From Megalobrama amblycephala (lineage: Eukaryota; Chordata; Actinopteri; Cypriniformes; Xenocyprididae), in the NCBI RefSeq assembly GCF_018812025.1, contig NC_063049.1, forward strand, positions 20,644,909-20,708,908: a DNA stretch of 64,000 nt, given 5' to 3'. The notes beneath the pieces are model-generated. The model was given only the letters and a program-made list of their open reading frames with translations, was not told the DNA's origin and made no database searches. The position numbers were made by a program, and so were the translations under genes. Shown here in pieces: positions 22,964-35,249 of this stretch. The first letter of the stretch is position 1; each line of letters begins with the position of its first letter.

Positions 22964-23450
22964 TTTGAGGAAATCTAGGTGATTCGGTCCGAAAGAAATA
23001 AAGCTGCGAGTTCACAGAGAAAAAAGTTTCTGTGTGACCAGTTCGTACGCGACCAGAAACTCCTTGTTTGAGCTTTTGTCACGACACTCGTGGTGTGAAA
23101 GCAATCATGTTAAGCAAATGAGTGGATTTGTGAAGGAAACAAGAGTCCGAAAATACATCCAAACTAAATCCACAACGAGCGCATAGTTTTTTTCTCCAAT
23201 GTTTGTGAGGGAATCTTCCGAATGTTATTTCAAGTTTTCCGTCTGGCTCTCCAAATCCCGCGTGTAAGCCAGTGTATCCAGTGACTTTAGAACTGCCTTT
23301 CAGGGAGTCGTATCGGTGCTGGAAAACTTCAGTCGGATATCTTGAGCAGAGTGCGCTTTCGCGTGCGCTGAGTAGACGCGCTTCTCACTGACTGGAAGGT
23401 TTGAGCGCAAGCGAAGCGCACATACAATAATGTGCCGTCGGTTTCTACAC
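22964..23450 (-). promoter_or_regulatory. fzd7: fzd7 5' UTR and proximal promoter region
   Basis: CpG-rich compared with its AT-rich surroundings (cgcgtgcgct, gacgcg, ggcgcc), and without a clear TATA box. The transcription start cannot be placed from sequence alone. Confidence 0.5.
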
Positions 23451-23510
23451 ACCCCTCATTCAGAATCACTGCCCCTCGACGCGGGGCGCCTTGAAACCAG
23501 TAGCGTTTTA

Positions 23511-23563
23511 GACCAATCACAGGTTTTGTTTTCCTTTGCGTCTTGCTTTTGATTGGTCATTGG
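23511..23563. promoter_or_regulatory. CCAAT-box cluster upstream of fzd7
   Basis: Three CCAAT motifs lie within 53 bp: plus-strand CCAAT at 23513-23517, and reverse-strand copies read as ATTGG at 23552-23556 and 23559-23563. They are about 550-600 bp upstream of the start codon. NF-Y binding is an inference. Confidence 0.4.
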
Positions 23564-23599
23564 ATGTAATTGCGGTGGGTTTCAGCTATCAGAAACTTT

Positions 23600-25690
23600 C
23601 CTTCTACATACGGCGGAGAAAAAAAATCCATAGGCTGGTTTCTGAAAGTGATTTATTGGGCATGCAAAACGGTGCTAAACCTTGCACATGACTAATACTT
23701 AGTCAAACAATTTTAGTTTCTCGATTCAAATCCATATTTTGCTTTATAAAACCTTTCAAATGATAATTATGTATGTTGATAGTCAACATTAACAATTGAA
23801 ATATATGTGCTAATTTGCATATCAACGTATGGCAACACTGAGTCAGTGTATAAAATGTAAACACCCTTTTATCGGATTGGTTTTCTTGTTACATTCATAT
23901 AATCTAAATTGGATGAAAGCAGATGCTAAAACAGAAAAAGCAGAGCTAAAATAAACTTCCTGTATACAGTACATCTTTCCCAATCTAATATCAGGATATT
24001 TGTTATTGAAGTAGCCTATTATTTTGCGGGGTTGTGTTTAAGGTAACATTACGAATTAGATCATTAAATGTTAATTTAATGACACACCTCATACCCACTA
24101 TTCAGGCCGGCTTGGGTAGTTAACCTGCTATAAAGCAGGTAAATATTTTGATCATTTTCATTTGAATTATTCTCAGGCAGAGCGGGTGGGGACCATCAAC
24201 TAAACAATTTGGACTACTTAAGGGCAAAGAATGCAGAGTATTAAATGTACATGAAGAGTATGTCCATGTAAGGAAGAGATTAAGAGAAACACTTCATGAA
24301 GTCTGTCTGGAAAATTCTGTGAAATAGTATATTAAGGTCCAGATTTAAAGAAGAGAAATAAATAATTGCTAAACCAAACACAGCTTCAGTGGTGCCAAAA
24401 ATGCAAAAAAATTCACAACTTGTTACAATTATAAACCAATTAATTAATAAGTGTCTGAGACCAGCACTAGGCAGAGCTATTGGTTTATTGAATAACTTAT
24501 TCTTAATCATAAATAAAAAATCTTCTTCCCTCTGCTTGAGTGTGTTTTAAAAATAGATCTGAGCTTTATAGCTGTATGCCTGGTTACGCGGTATGTAAAT
24601 GTGAGGGCTGAGGGAGATGATCTGCTCTATGGACCTCAACATCAATCACACGGAGCCCAAAGCTGCTGCCTCAGAAATGAGCGCTATGGTACACTTATTC
24701 TGGTACTCACCGTATAGCTCTACAGCAGCCCGTGTTTGATCACTGCACATATACACTCACTTCATCTTTCAAGAGACATGCAACTTAAAACTTCGACTGA
24801 CATTTTCTTAAGAGTATACTTCTCTGGCTTATTAGATCATAGTTGCGAGGGCTAAAAAATACATCCAGTAAGTTGTTCTGATGTTGTTTTAGTGATTAAA
24901 TGAATTCATGATTCTTGTCCCTGTTTGAATTTGAGAACAGAATATGGTAGAAAATGTAATGCTACTCTGCAATGCAGTGATTTACATAATTTTGTTTTTT
25001 TAATATACATAGGACCAACAAAAGTAGGAACAACATTAAAGCAGACTATGTGAAATTTGGAATAGGAAATGATTTTAAGAGATGGTATATGATATGGTGG
25101 TATGGGTGGCTTAAAAGATGCCAAAAAGAAATGATTTAGTACGGATGATTAGACCAGTTTGAGAAGTTCATATGACTTTTTAGTAGACTTCATTAATTTT
25201 TGTGGTTTCCCACTGGACCTTATTAGCTCTCACACTGCTCAGCTCCACATTTTTACACTTCAACTAAGAGAGAAAGTGGAAGGAGGTAATGAGGGGAATA
25301 AGGGTGGCATGTAGTGGAATAAACTACGTGATCTGTTGTGTTTTGGTGACATGATGTAAACCTCTGCTCAACTCTCTAATCCTATTTGCTTTGAGTAGTG
25401 TCTTTATTAACCTATTGGTGGTTCTTGAGGTTAATTGTATTTGACCTTTAACCATCCTGACAAAAAAAAAATCAAACCACTGCTTTTAGTGTGTCAATAT
25501 TTATTGACCTTTCTGTGTTTAGAGCTCTGCATGCCTTTACATTTTTTTGACGACTGACATCTGAGGTGAGCATAAAAGGAATCATTTTAAATGAAATACT
25601 TTAAGCATTAGAGTATCTACAAAAATACAAATATAATAAAATCTACAACTATACATTTGAAGCAAGAATTTTCTGTACTTTACTAATTTG
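23600..25690. other. Non-coding DNA upstream of fzd7
   Basis: AT-rich and mostly not similar to other parts of the window. I see no exon. The stretch 24580-24760 is more balanced in composition and could be regulatory, but nothing in it is diagnostic. Confidence 0.4.
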
Positions 25691-25714
25691 GTTTGGAAAG
25701 AGGGGACATCGTAA

Positions 25715-26007
25715 AGGATTAGTTCACTTTAAAATGAAAACTACCCCAAGCTTTACTCACCCGGAAGCCATCCTAGGTGTATATGACTTTCTTCTTTCTG
25801 ATGTGGAGTATATGTTTATGATGGATGGATGCACTTTCTTCAGCTCATACTCGTTGCCCCCATGCATTATAAAGCTTGGATGCATCAGGATATTTATTAA
25901 TATTTCTCTGATTGTGTTCATCAGAAAGAAGAAAGTCACATACACCTAGGATGGCTTGAGGATGAGTAAAGCTTGGGGTAATTTTCATTTTAAAGTGAAC
26001 TAATCCT
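25715..26007. mobile_element. MITE 'AGGATTAGTTCACTTT' with long TIRs
   Basis: 293-bp element with arms of about 90 bp that fold on each other ('gccatcctaggtgtatatgac' region against its inverse at about 25930-25960). Right flank TTAA, left flank GTAA. Same terminal motif as the 3410-4217 element, with a different interior. Confidence 0.8.
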
Positions 26008-26011
26008 TTAA

Positions 26012-28780
26012 GGAATCACAATGTCTTGCAAAATAATTATGTTGTTTCTTTCAACTAGTTGTCAGTGAAGCAACTTAAATTATATTTCATTATTAAAAGT
26101 CATGCTGATTTCCCAAGGGAGTCGCTCGGATACACCCACTAACATTCACCGGACCCTTGAGACAAAACTACAAGTCAACATCACTGAGATTAAAAGTGAA
26201 ACATCTCTGACACGACCCCACCAGAGAACTAACTGTAAGTTTCCAGGAAATTCTGGAAATCAATTGTTAGCTTTCCAGGAACATTTTCTCCCATTGGTGC
26301 TATGTTTTAATCACTTATATTTTGCAGTAACATGTTTTCCAGATTTTGTGCAGTTTCTTTTACAGTTTGTTCCATGCATCTTTTGATGCTCGTCCCATCA
26401 AAGCCTCATGATTTAGGACGTTCAGTACATGAGGAAATCTCATTACACCATGCTGGATCTGCTCTCCCAGAGATGTTTTTATCATGCACATTCTCCATGC
26501 ATTTCCCCCAAATATTACCACTAAATAATATCCCTTTGCTATAGTTTCATTCTCTCGTATTCATATACCCATACCAAGACAAATGAAAGAAAAAGCTTTT
26601 TCCAAATTTGAATGGCACTAGCAGAAAATCCCTCCCCCGGTCATTCAGCTCTTTCAGTAGCAGGTCCGTAAATTTGCGGGCGAGTCTGTTTTGATTTGGT
26701 CAAGCCCTTGGTTTCCCGTAGTCTGGCACCAACGTTAACTTACAGAGGACTGTGGCACATAACTCAACACTGCATACACGAGCAAGCCAAATAAAACGCT
26801 TAAGGATGGTCAGTGAGCGCTTTGAGGCGCATCGTCCCGGGCCAAGTGTATATCACTGTGGTCATTTAGCTACTGTGTCAGTCTGTAAAGCTCTGGCTCT
26901 CTTCAGTTGAGATTTTTCCTGCAGGAAAACCTGCTTACAGAGTTGTACACCCAGATATCTGCCTGGGTGGTGCCGGTATATTAACCCGGTACTCAACACT
27001 TTCCTGTTTGAAGAAATGTTAGCTCTTGTCTAAATGAATAGTGTGCGTGTAAGAGAAGAAATACAAACCTGTTTTACACACTAGCTATGTCGGCCCGAAC
27101 TTGCAGAATGGCACGTCATTCATCTGCATTCAGTTTCATATAAATGTCCTTTGTTTGAGTTATATTTCCATAGCTAATGGCAAGAGAGTATCATGATTCA
27201 CATACATATTTAAAAAGCCTCAGGCAAGTCTGCCTATAACAGTGGTTCTCATGCACTGGGAGAGGTGCAGGCAGCAGATGAAGGGATGGTGTCTGCCGAA
27301 GGAATGAATGAAGATGGTCATAAGAGAGAGAGAGAGCGAGACAGAGAAAGGCAGAAAGAGCCACAGGAAATGCAGGTTACGCTGGACTCTTGAACATTGC
27401 CTGAGGATAGGCTGCAAGCGCTAAATCATAAATGACAGGAGGCTTATTCAGTTCAACTAATAGGGCCCAGTGTAATGTCGAAGGGGTTAATACTGCCTCT
27501 CCAGAGAAACATGATGTCCACGGTGCAAAATGCTGTTGATATGAATAAGATCATGTGCTATTTTGTCTGATTGGTCAAGTAAAAAGGATATTTAATTTAA
27601 TGAAATGTTGAAAGGAATCATATGGAATTATAAAGGCATAAACTGGAAAACCAGCTTTGTAATTCCTTTTAAAATGTGTTACATACATACTAAGAGCTTT
27701 TGAATGTCCGTTTCTGTGTGTTTGAGAGAGAACAGATCTTGTGTAGTTGCATGTGAGAGAATTTTTAGGGTATTTGCGTGTGCATGTGTGTGTGAGCTGG
27801 ACCTGCAATTAATTAGCAGTTAAAACTCCCTCATTTAATCTTTGTGCCAAGAGCTCAGTCCCTCTCCAGCTTTCCGTGTTCTGCTGTCACAGGGGATGGG
27901 AAAGGGGAGGAAAGCTTTGGTTTAGCCGTCTGATCATCCAGCTTACTGAACATCACACTGTGTTACGGAAACAGAGCTCCAGGCTGTCTCCACAGGACTT
28001 CATGACAGATATCCACACCCTAACTGCACCAGAATGTGATGCTTAAGATGTTTTATTGCCACACAGTTTAGTGGTATAAACACAATTTACTCGTAAACTC
28101 CCTTTTTGACATGTTTATGTATATTTTGTGAGTTGACAAGTTAGTTTCGCCTTATCTTTCACGCTTTCCTCCTGCTTTTTTCGTAGTGTGTTCTTTCTGA
28201 CCCTGTGCACGGTTTTTCCCCCTCCGTTTCTGGTCGACATACTTCTAAAACTTTCCACTGATGGAGTTTGTCTGTCATTTGTAAAACTCAAGTGGCCAGC
28301 TGTCAGAGTGCAGGCGTCTGTCCTATAATCCCTTGATTCAGAGCAAGAGTTTCTCTTTTTTCTACAGTGGAAGATGTACTCGTCATGTAAACACGCTATA
28401 CCGTTAACATAAACACAGCCGTCTGGCAATATACATTTTAGGGGAAACAATTTAGAGAAACGTGGGCTCATCAAAGGCGAAATGAAAGAAACGGTTTGCA
28501 GGCTGCAGACACACTCATGTTACTTAGCTATCTAAATGAGGACATACCATAGACTGCCATAGACTAGTTACTATAATTATAAACACTATAGACTAACCCA
28601 AACTAGGGTTTCTTCTAGAAGAAAGCTTTTTGCATTTTTACAAAAAAAAAAGTGTTTTCATAAACAAAATTATACAATTTAATAAAACATATATTTAAAA
28701 TATTGTCGTCCCCCCTCCTTCAAATTAGAACAATAGGTTTTGTCAAATTTCTCTGCTGAAAAATGTACTTAAACCATCCT
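26012..28780. other. Mostly unique non-coding DNA
   Basis: No exon is supported. Around 26590-26990 the sequence is unusually balanced and CpG-containing ('gcgggcgagtc', 'catcgtcccgggcc'), unlike the repeats around it. That would fit a conserved non-coding element, but I cannot test conservation. Confidence 0.35.
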
Positions 28781-28819
28781 AAGGAGGTTTGCTGGTCTTG
28801 ACTGGTTTAAGCCAACGCT

Positions 28820-29056
28820 ATCTCATGACCAATTCTTACGTATTTTACGAGGTGGCTAATTTGTACGATTTGGTTGACGGGTTAGGTTTAGGGGTGGGGT
28901 TAGGGGTAGGTCATTGTATGAAATCATATGAATTGGGCAACTCGAAAAATACGTACGATTTAGCAAAAATTGTACGAATTTGTACGAATGAAGTCGTACG
29001 AATTCACACAAATTAGCCACCTCGTCAAATATGTAAGAATTGTCGTGAGATCAGGT
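28820..29056. mobile_element. TIR element with 'acgaggtggctaattt' arms
   Basis: TIRs of about 45 bp: 'tctcatgaccaattcttacg' on the left against 'gtaagaattgtcgtgaga' on the right, with 'acgaggtggctaattt' mirrored internally. The centre is 'gggttaggtttaggggtgggg'. It sits inside a repeat with 'ggtttaagctggtctt' motifs. A related split copy lies at 44660-45265. Confidence 0.7.
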
Positions 29057-29570
29057 TGGTTTAAGCTGGTCTTCATGTTGTCAAGTTGATGTTTAGCTAG
29101 TTTAGCTTGGTGGCCAACTGGTTTCCTAGTTTGACCAACAGAAAAGTGCCCAAAATCCCTATAAAACCTGACCAGGCTGGAAGAACAGCTCAGGATTAGT
29201 TGAAGATATTTTTAACCTAGATGTTTTATTGTAGTAGATTTAGTAGTAAATTTGTCCAGTTTATCCAGTGATTTCTCAGGCTATACAAGTTAAGCGTCTC
29301 ATAGGAAATGTTCTTATTGTGTCCTTTGACAAGCAGTAGCTTTGGTGGCATTACAATTGTGGAAAAAAAAGTATACTTTAAAAAAAGAGCAATAATATAC
29401 TCTAAAAGAATATACTTCTTAATATACTTAAGTACGAACTTAATGTAATGTTTCTAGACACTTAATTGTATGTTATTTACAATTAAGTGCAAATGTATTA
29501 TAGTTTAAATTTATATTAAATGCAATTAGTTTACCTTAAAAGTGAACTTTTTTACCCACTTAAGTAGGAC

Positions 29571-30593
29571 CAAAGTCCCTTTAAGACAAGTCATTTCACT
29601 CGGCGGCCATCTTTGAAACGCCTCTCGGGCATCCTGGGCATCATGCAATCTCTTTGAATGGGGAAACATCAAATTCTCCAAAACTGTTCGCCAACCTTAC
29701 AATTAAATTTCATATTTGAAATCACCAATGAAATCTAACAACAACCGGCTCATAAATTTAGTTTCTAAACGCTCAAATCATGACAAAAAAAACTATTTTT
29801 CAGGCTGGATGCGCATGCGCAGACCTAAATGCGCGTCTCTTTGGAGGCGCGCGTCTGACTGTTTCTATAGACCTTATGTAGCCCCGCCCCTTTTCAGCGC
29901 TGCGCTCGTTGTCTTTTGACTTCCGGCTTGTATTTCCACAGCGATCTTGTATTTATGAATGAACAGCTCATTTTAAAATCTTCCCGGTCTACTTACATTT
30001 GTTAAGACACCTACTTTAAACATAACAATGCTCATGATAACTTTCATTGACTCTACAACAGGTAAATCCACTTCACCAGTTAATTATTCTATATAAGAAT
30101 AAGAGCTTATTTTCCAAAGAAACATGCGCGCCGCCATCTTTATAAAATTGTCTCTGAACTTCCGTTTTGCGGTAGCTCTGTACATTTCTATGGCATCGCT
30201 GTCAAAGAATAATTAGTTGTTTAAGTGGATTTACCTGTTGTAGAATAAATGAAAGTTATCATGAGCATTGTTATGTTCAAAGCAGATGTCTTAACAAATG
30301 TCAGTAGACCGGGAAGATTTTAAAATGAGCAGTTCATTCATAAATGTAATATCGCTGTGGAAATACAAACCGGAAGTCAAAAGACAACGAGCGCAACGCT
30401 GAAAGGGGGCGGGGCTACATAAGGTCTATAGAAACCGGTGATTCTAACGGCCGCTGAAGTGACGCGATGACTTTACCAGTCGGCGATTGGCTCTTATTTA
30501 GAAGGCGGGACTTATTCCGCCATATTGCGCATTACACTTTCTCCCATTCAAAAAAATACGAGTGACACGTCTTGTGTTATTCTATAGTCTTTG
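29571..30593. mobile_element. 'CAAAGTCCCTTTAAGAC' element, copy 1
   Basis: Ends CAAAG...CTTTG, flanked by GTAGGAC on both sides (29564-29570, 30594-30600). It matches copy 2 at 49493-52467 over 'caagtcatttcac', 'cggccatctttgaaa' and 'ggggaaacatcaaattctcc'. Contains the palindromic insertion at 29871-30425. No transposase. Confidence 0.75.
29871..30425. mobile_element. Palindromic MITE with CTATAG target duplication
   Basis: 555 bp. Arms of about 200 bp (ACCTTATGTAGCCCCGCCCC at each end, inverted) surround a unique centre at about 30080-30220. Flanked by CTATAG on both sides. Copy 2 of the host element has a single uninterrupted CTATAG at 49793-49798, which proves the insertion. Confidence 0.85.
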
Positions 30594-30999
30594 GTAGGAC
30601 TGAAGTAATTCTTTATATCGGATTTAAAAGTGTACTTACAAATGTACTGACAAGCATTTAGGTTAACTACCACTAAAATATACTTTAATGTAATTTCTGT
30701 TGAAACTTGTCATGTATTTAAATATACACATTTGCAATGATTAAGATGTAGTACATTTAACAGATTCTATAAAAAGTTCAAATTTAAACAAATAAACAGT
30801 TAAATCATAATTATAAGTATTTTAACTATAAGTATTTTACTTGTGCTTTAGTATGTTAGTCATTAAGTGCACACTCAGTACACTTAAGTGCACTTCTTTT
30901 TCACAAGGGTAGTCTTCATCATGAACCATCTTGCTACTTTCATTTCCTGCAAGTCTTAATTTTTTCTTCCAGAGAGGTTTTAATTTCACAGAGTCAGTG

Positions 31000-31970
31000 A
31001 GTGAACAAGGCAGTGAATAAAAAAGAGGCTGTTTTTGGTCAGCGGAGGAGGTAGATGAGGGGTAGGACCCGTCAGCCTGCCTGGAGTGGACTAGTAGAGG
31101 GCGAGAATGTCAGGGAGAGGGCTGCTCACCCAGCCAGCTGGACTGGATCCGTCAATGGTTTACAGAGCCGCTACAGTACAGGGCAGAGGTATGCTACCTC
31201 CACAAACCTGGAAAAAAAACATGGCCGCCAGAAGAAACTGTTCGATGAAAGGATGATTTATGCAGCACAAATACGGCGCACGTATGGTCTGCTGGCAAAT
31301 GAGGCTGTTTCTGGCTGCTGGGGTTGTGCTGAGAAGGGTACGTGCTGCCGGTGGAGAGGGCAAGAGGCAGAGGGATGTTTTAGCAGTCTTATGTAAACCA
31401 ACTGGGGTGGGGGCGGCCATCTTGTGTTTATCACATGTCAGAAAAAAAAGCAAGACCAGGGCACCTCTGGGAGCTCTGTGCTCTTTGAAAGTGGCATTCT
31501 TACACAGGATTAATAAACAAGGCGACCCATTGGATGGCTGGGAGTACAAGCTCTCAATATGTGCTGCACTTTAGCAGCAGGGGCCTTCCTCTGTTTATGA
31601 CTTCTTCAGGGAAAAATAGTGTGTATGTGCCGTGTGTTACCGTTTGGTCTTGTCTTATTGAAGCACCTGGATTTTTAGAGTCTTTTCACTCGATCAGGTC
31701 TCTGGCGAGAGTCTTTCAGTGCAGAAGAACATGTGATGAAACAATGAAGGGCTTGTCCTATACTTCTATAAGGGTAAATATCATTCCTTGCACCCCGACA
31801 GCTGCAAAAGCCAAGTTGAATCAAAGGTCTGAAGGAAACAGCTGCTCCAAACATTTTTCAACTGTGGAGGGGGGTTGTAGAGGAGAACTTATCTCAATCA
31901 TATCCTAAACCGCATTGTGTGTGCTGCTGTCTTTCTCTTTTATTATGATCTTTGATCTCATTAATATCCA
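31000..31970. other. Unique non-coding DNA
   Basis: Contains open frames up to 129 codons on both strands (31055-31396, 31160-31549), but they overlap one another, lack recognisable domains and sit in DNA without splice context. I do not call a gene. Confidence 0.35.
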
Positions 31971-31972
31971 AA

Positions 31973-32240
31973 TGGGTCACACTTTATATTAGATGTCTTG
32001 AACTACTATGTACTTACATCAAAAAAGTACAATGTATTTATTGTGTTCATGTTGCATTGCAAAAAACTTTTGCTGCTATTGAGGTGGGATGTAAGAGAAG
32101 GATCAAAAGTGTAATTACAGATGTAATTACATGTAGGTAATGAACCATGTAAGAACATGTGTGCACAATAAGTGCTTTGTATCAAACCATTAATTTAAAT
32201 GTTAGTACATAGTAAAGACACCTAATATAAAGTGGGACCT
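31973..32240. mobile_element. TIR MITE 'GGTCACACTTTATATTA'
   Basis: The left end gggtcacactttatattaga is the inverse of the right end cctaatataaagtgggacc. About 268 bp, non-coding. It abuts the next element so that GGGACCTTTAAAGGTCCC forms a perfect 18-bp palindrome at the junction. Confidence 0.75.
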
Positions 32241-32244
32241 TTAA

Positions 32245-32872
32245 AGGTCCCGTTCTTCGTGATCCCATGTTTCAAACTTTAGTTAGTGTGTAATGTTGTT
32301 GTTAGAGTATAAATAAAATCTGTAAAATTTTAAAGCTCAAAGTTCAATGCCAAGCGAGATATTTTATTTAACAGAAGTCGCCTACATCGAACGGCAAGTT
32401 TTTTGACTAACCTCCGCCCACAGGAATACACAAGAGTTGCGTTTGTAGAGTGTGTTTGTCGCCATGTCGTCGAAACGCTGTTATTTTCATCCCGCAGTCC
32501 AATCACCGGGTCTGATTCCGGCTCAAATTGATAGGGTAAAATTAAAGACATGTTTACAGTAACACTGAGCGCGTGCATCTCCACGTTATGGTAAGAGGCG
32601 TGACCTTTCCGGTCAAGGTTCGCTAAGCTGCTGTCGAATCACAACACAGGAACCGCTGGCACAATCAGAACTCGTTACGTATTTCTGAAGGAGGGACTTC
32701 ATAGAACAAGGAAGTCATCAGCCCGTTTTTATGACAGTGGAAACAGCGGTATACAGATAAGTAAATTATGTGAAAAATGCTGTGTTTTTTTTACACGCCA
32801 AACATGAACACATGTTATATTGCACACTATAAACACAATCAAAGCTTCAAAAAACCACAAAAAACGGGACCT
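32245..32872. mobile_element. TTAA-flanked element 'AGGTCCCGTT'
   Basis: Ends AGGTCCCGTT...AACGGGACCT, flanked by TTAA on both sides. 628 bp. The interior contains a short GC-richer part and no transposase. Confidence 0.75.
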
Positions 32873-32879
32873 TTAAATG

Positions 32880-34885
32880 TATTCGTACATATATTGTAAA
32901 AAGTTGTGATGTGTAATTGTTAGCTTAAGAATTTATACTAAATGATTTTTTGTTTGTGTAATATGTCTGGTTGTAATCATGTTAAATAAATTAAATATTT
33001 TTTTTACTTTAATATTTTTTTCCTGAAATGTTCAGTGCATAGTATAGTGTGGTTTTAACACACATAACTTTTGCATAGAAACTGAAACACATAAACATAT
33101 TTACAACATCTAAAGCATAAATTATTTGTTTAAACACCTTATGTAAAGGTTTATGTTATTTTAAATTCATGGCATACTTGATCTTTTTCATAATGAATTA
33201 CTATATAAAATAAAAGTTTTTAATGCCATTATATTTATTTAAAGCACTTATAGCTAATTTGGCTTTATGATGTATTAAATTATAATAAGTCATATAACGA
33301 GTAAATATGTTTAATAATATGTAATATTATAAAATATATTTACCTTATCTCCATCTGCATTTCATTTAAAAAATATATTTTATGGCTAAGGTTTCTCCAT
33401 AATTTAATGAGTAAATAATTAAATGAATGTTCTGCAATAAGATTGTGCCTCATTCACAAAATCTGTTCTGTTCTGACCAGTTTTCAGGTGATTTGTAGTT
33501 AATCTAAACAACAAAAAAATGCATACAAATATCTGTAAGAATTGTAAGGAGATTACCCTGTAACTCCGAGGAGATGTGGAGCCCTTGTGAAAGAGTTATG
33601 TGGTTGCTCTGATGCTGTTTGTGTTGCGCTGATGCTAAGGGGTGTCTTTATCGATCAGCCTTTTTAAACAAACAAACAAGCAGGCAGCTAGGAGAGTTCA
33701 ACTTGAAGGAGGCAGCCAGCCCAACTGTGCCTGGCAGGGTTGGCTCTTAGCTTGACATAAAATCAATGTTCCCAGCTGATCACAGCAGAGTCGACCTAGA
33801 CTTTTGGATGCCGCCTCACCTTGTCAGATAGTTGGCTTTTAAGAAAAAAGAAAAACATTTAGTGGAGCTCAGGGATGGAGCCTGGTGTTTTTACTGTAAA
33901 GTTCAAGAGGCGTTTACATAACCTAGAGCAGAACTGGGGTACGGTATTGATCCCCTCACAGCTGGACTACTGAGGTTAGAGCTACACAGTCAGGGATATT
34001 AACACTTCTAGACAAAAGACAGAAACTACAAGTAAGATAAAGGGATGAGGCCCGTGGGATGAGCTGGTGAGCATGGGGTTGTTTCATTCACTGCTGCATT
34101 CACTACACTCCACATGGATGCTGTTTCATGCAGCTTAAGCAGCTTGGGAGATGTTTTTGTGATGGCTGCTGAGTTGTGCATGTGTGTGGATTATTCAACA
34201 TGGCAGAATATGGAGTTTGAACGTTGTATGCAAGTGTGTGAGAACGATAGTTAGCTGTGTGTGTTTATACGGAGTATTCTTTGAGCTAAATATTCTCCTG
34301 AGGCTGAAGTAATAGTAATTAGCCCCAGGAGAGCTTTAGACCCCTCTGGCTGTGTTCCACTGTGACAAACATAGTGTATGTGTGCCTTCTATGCTGACTG
34401 TGACAGATCCCAGTAGTGCACAACCCTAGCTGCACAGAAACGGGGTCAAATATATTTTCTTTTACTTTCTTCTACCAGAGAGTTATCATGTTTCTCACTT
34501 TAGAATATTGATCCAAATAATTAGTAATTCCTTCTAAGGATTTGGTAATACTTCAGTCATTACTAGTGGGTTACCATGATCTTTACTTTAGAATTAATTA
34601 TACATTATGCATTATTCACATTAATTATGAACCTGTATTTAGTAGTGCTTAGTAGTTCTCTGGGAGGTATGAAAAAATAGTAGTCACTGATTAGCTAATA
34701 GTGAACTACCACATTCAACTGAGCACTATTACTTACTAATTCATTAATCAGAGTTTCTTGTTAGTTAATAGTAGTTACTAGAGTGTTAATAATGCATTAC
34801 TCATTTGTTCCTGTGTAGTTATTCATTAATGAAGGATCAGTATTCTGAAGTGTTACCTTTTAATTCAGTTTCTGGAATTTGGTTG
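32880..34885. other. Intergenic DNA
   Basis: 32880-33500 is extremely AT-rich. 33560-34450 is balanced, apparently unique sequence without an exon that I can support, and contains 'aaacaaacaaacaa' and 'gctgatcacagcagagtc'. Confidence 0.4.
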
Positions 34886-35249
34886 GAATTTGGGGCCCAG
34901 ATGTTCAAAAGTAATCTTATCAGATTTCAGCTATCAGATTGGATCAAATCTTGAAAATGGGTTGTTCAAAAGGGGGAAAAAAAGGATTCTGAAATCAGAT
35001 TAGATCACAAAATCCAATCTTGGTTTTGATCTGGATAAAATCATCAGTTTGTGTTGTTCAAAACTTTTTAGTATGATTGGGATACCTTTGATCCAAAGAA
35101 TCTGGAAAATACTGATCCCATCAGGATTTCAGGAACAAAAATGTAATAAAACTTTAAAAGTGGTCAAGTAATGCATTATTTTTATCATGTAATATACATA
35201 CATACATTTTTTTATTTTGCTCTTGATAAGTTTAACTGTTAGAGCAATA

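Larger units (their letters stand above)
29358..30911. mobile_element. Outer AT-rich element around the 29571 insertion
   Basis: The left edge 'ttgtggaaaaaaaagtatactt' is mirrored by 'aagtgcacttctttttcaca' at the right. The interior is built of 'tatacttaagta' variants. It is split by the 1-kb element at 29571-30593. Confidence 0.5.

Noticed and set aside
31055..31574. ORFs of 104-129 codons on both strands
   Set aside because: Overlapping ORFs on opposite strands, no domain, no splice or promoter context. They are probably chance.
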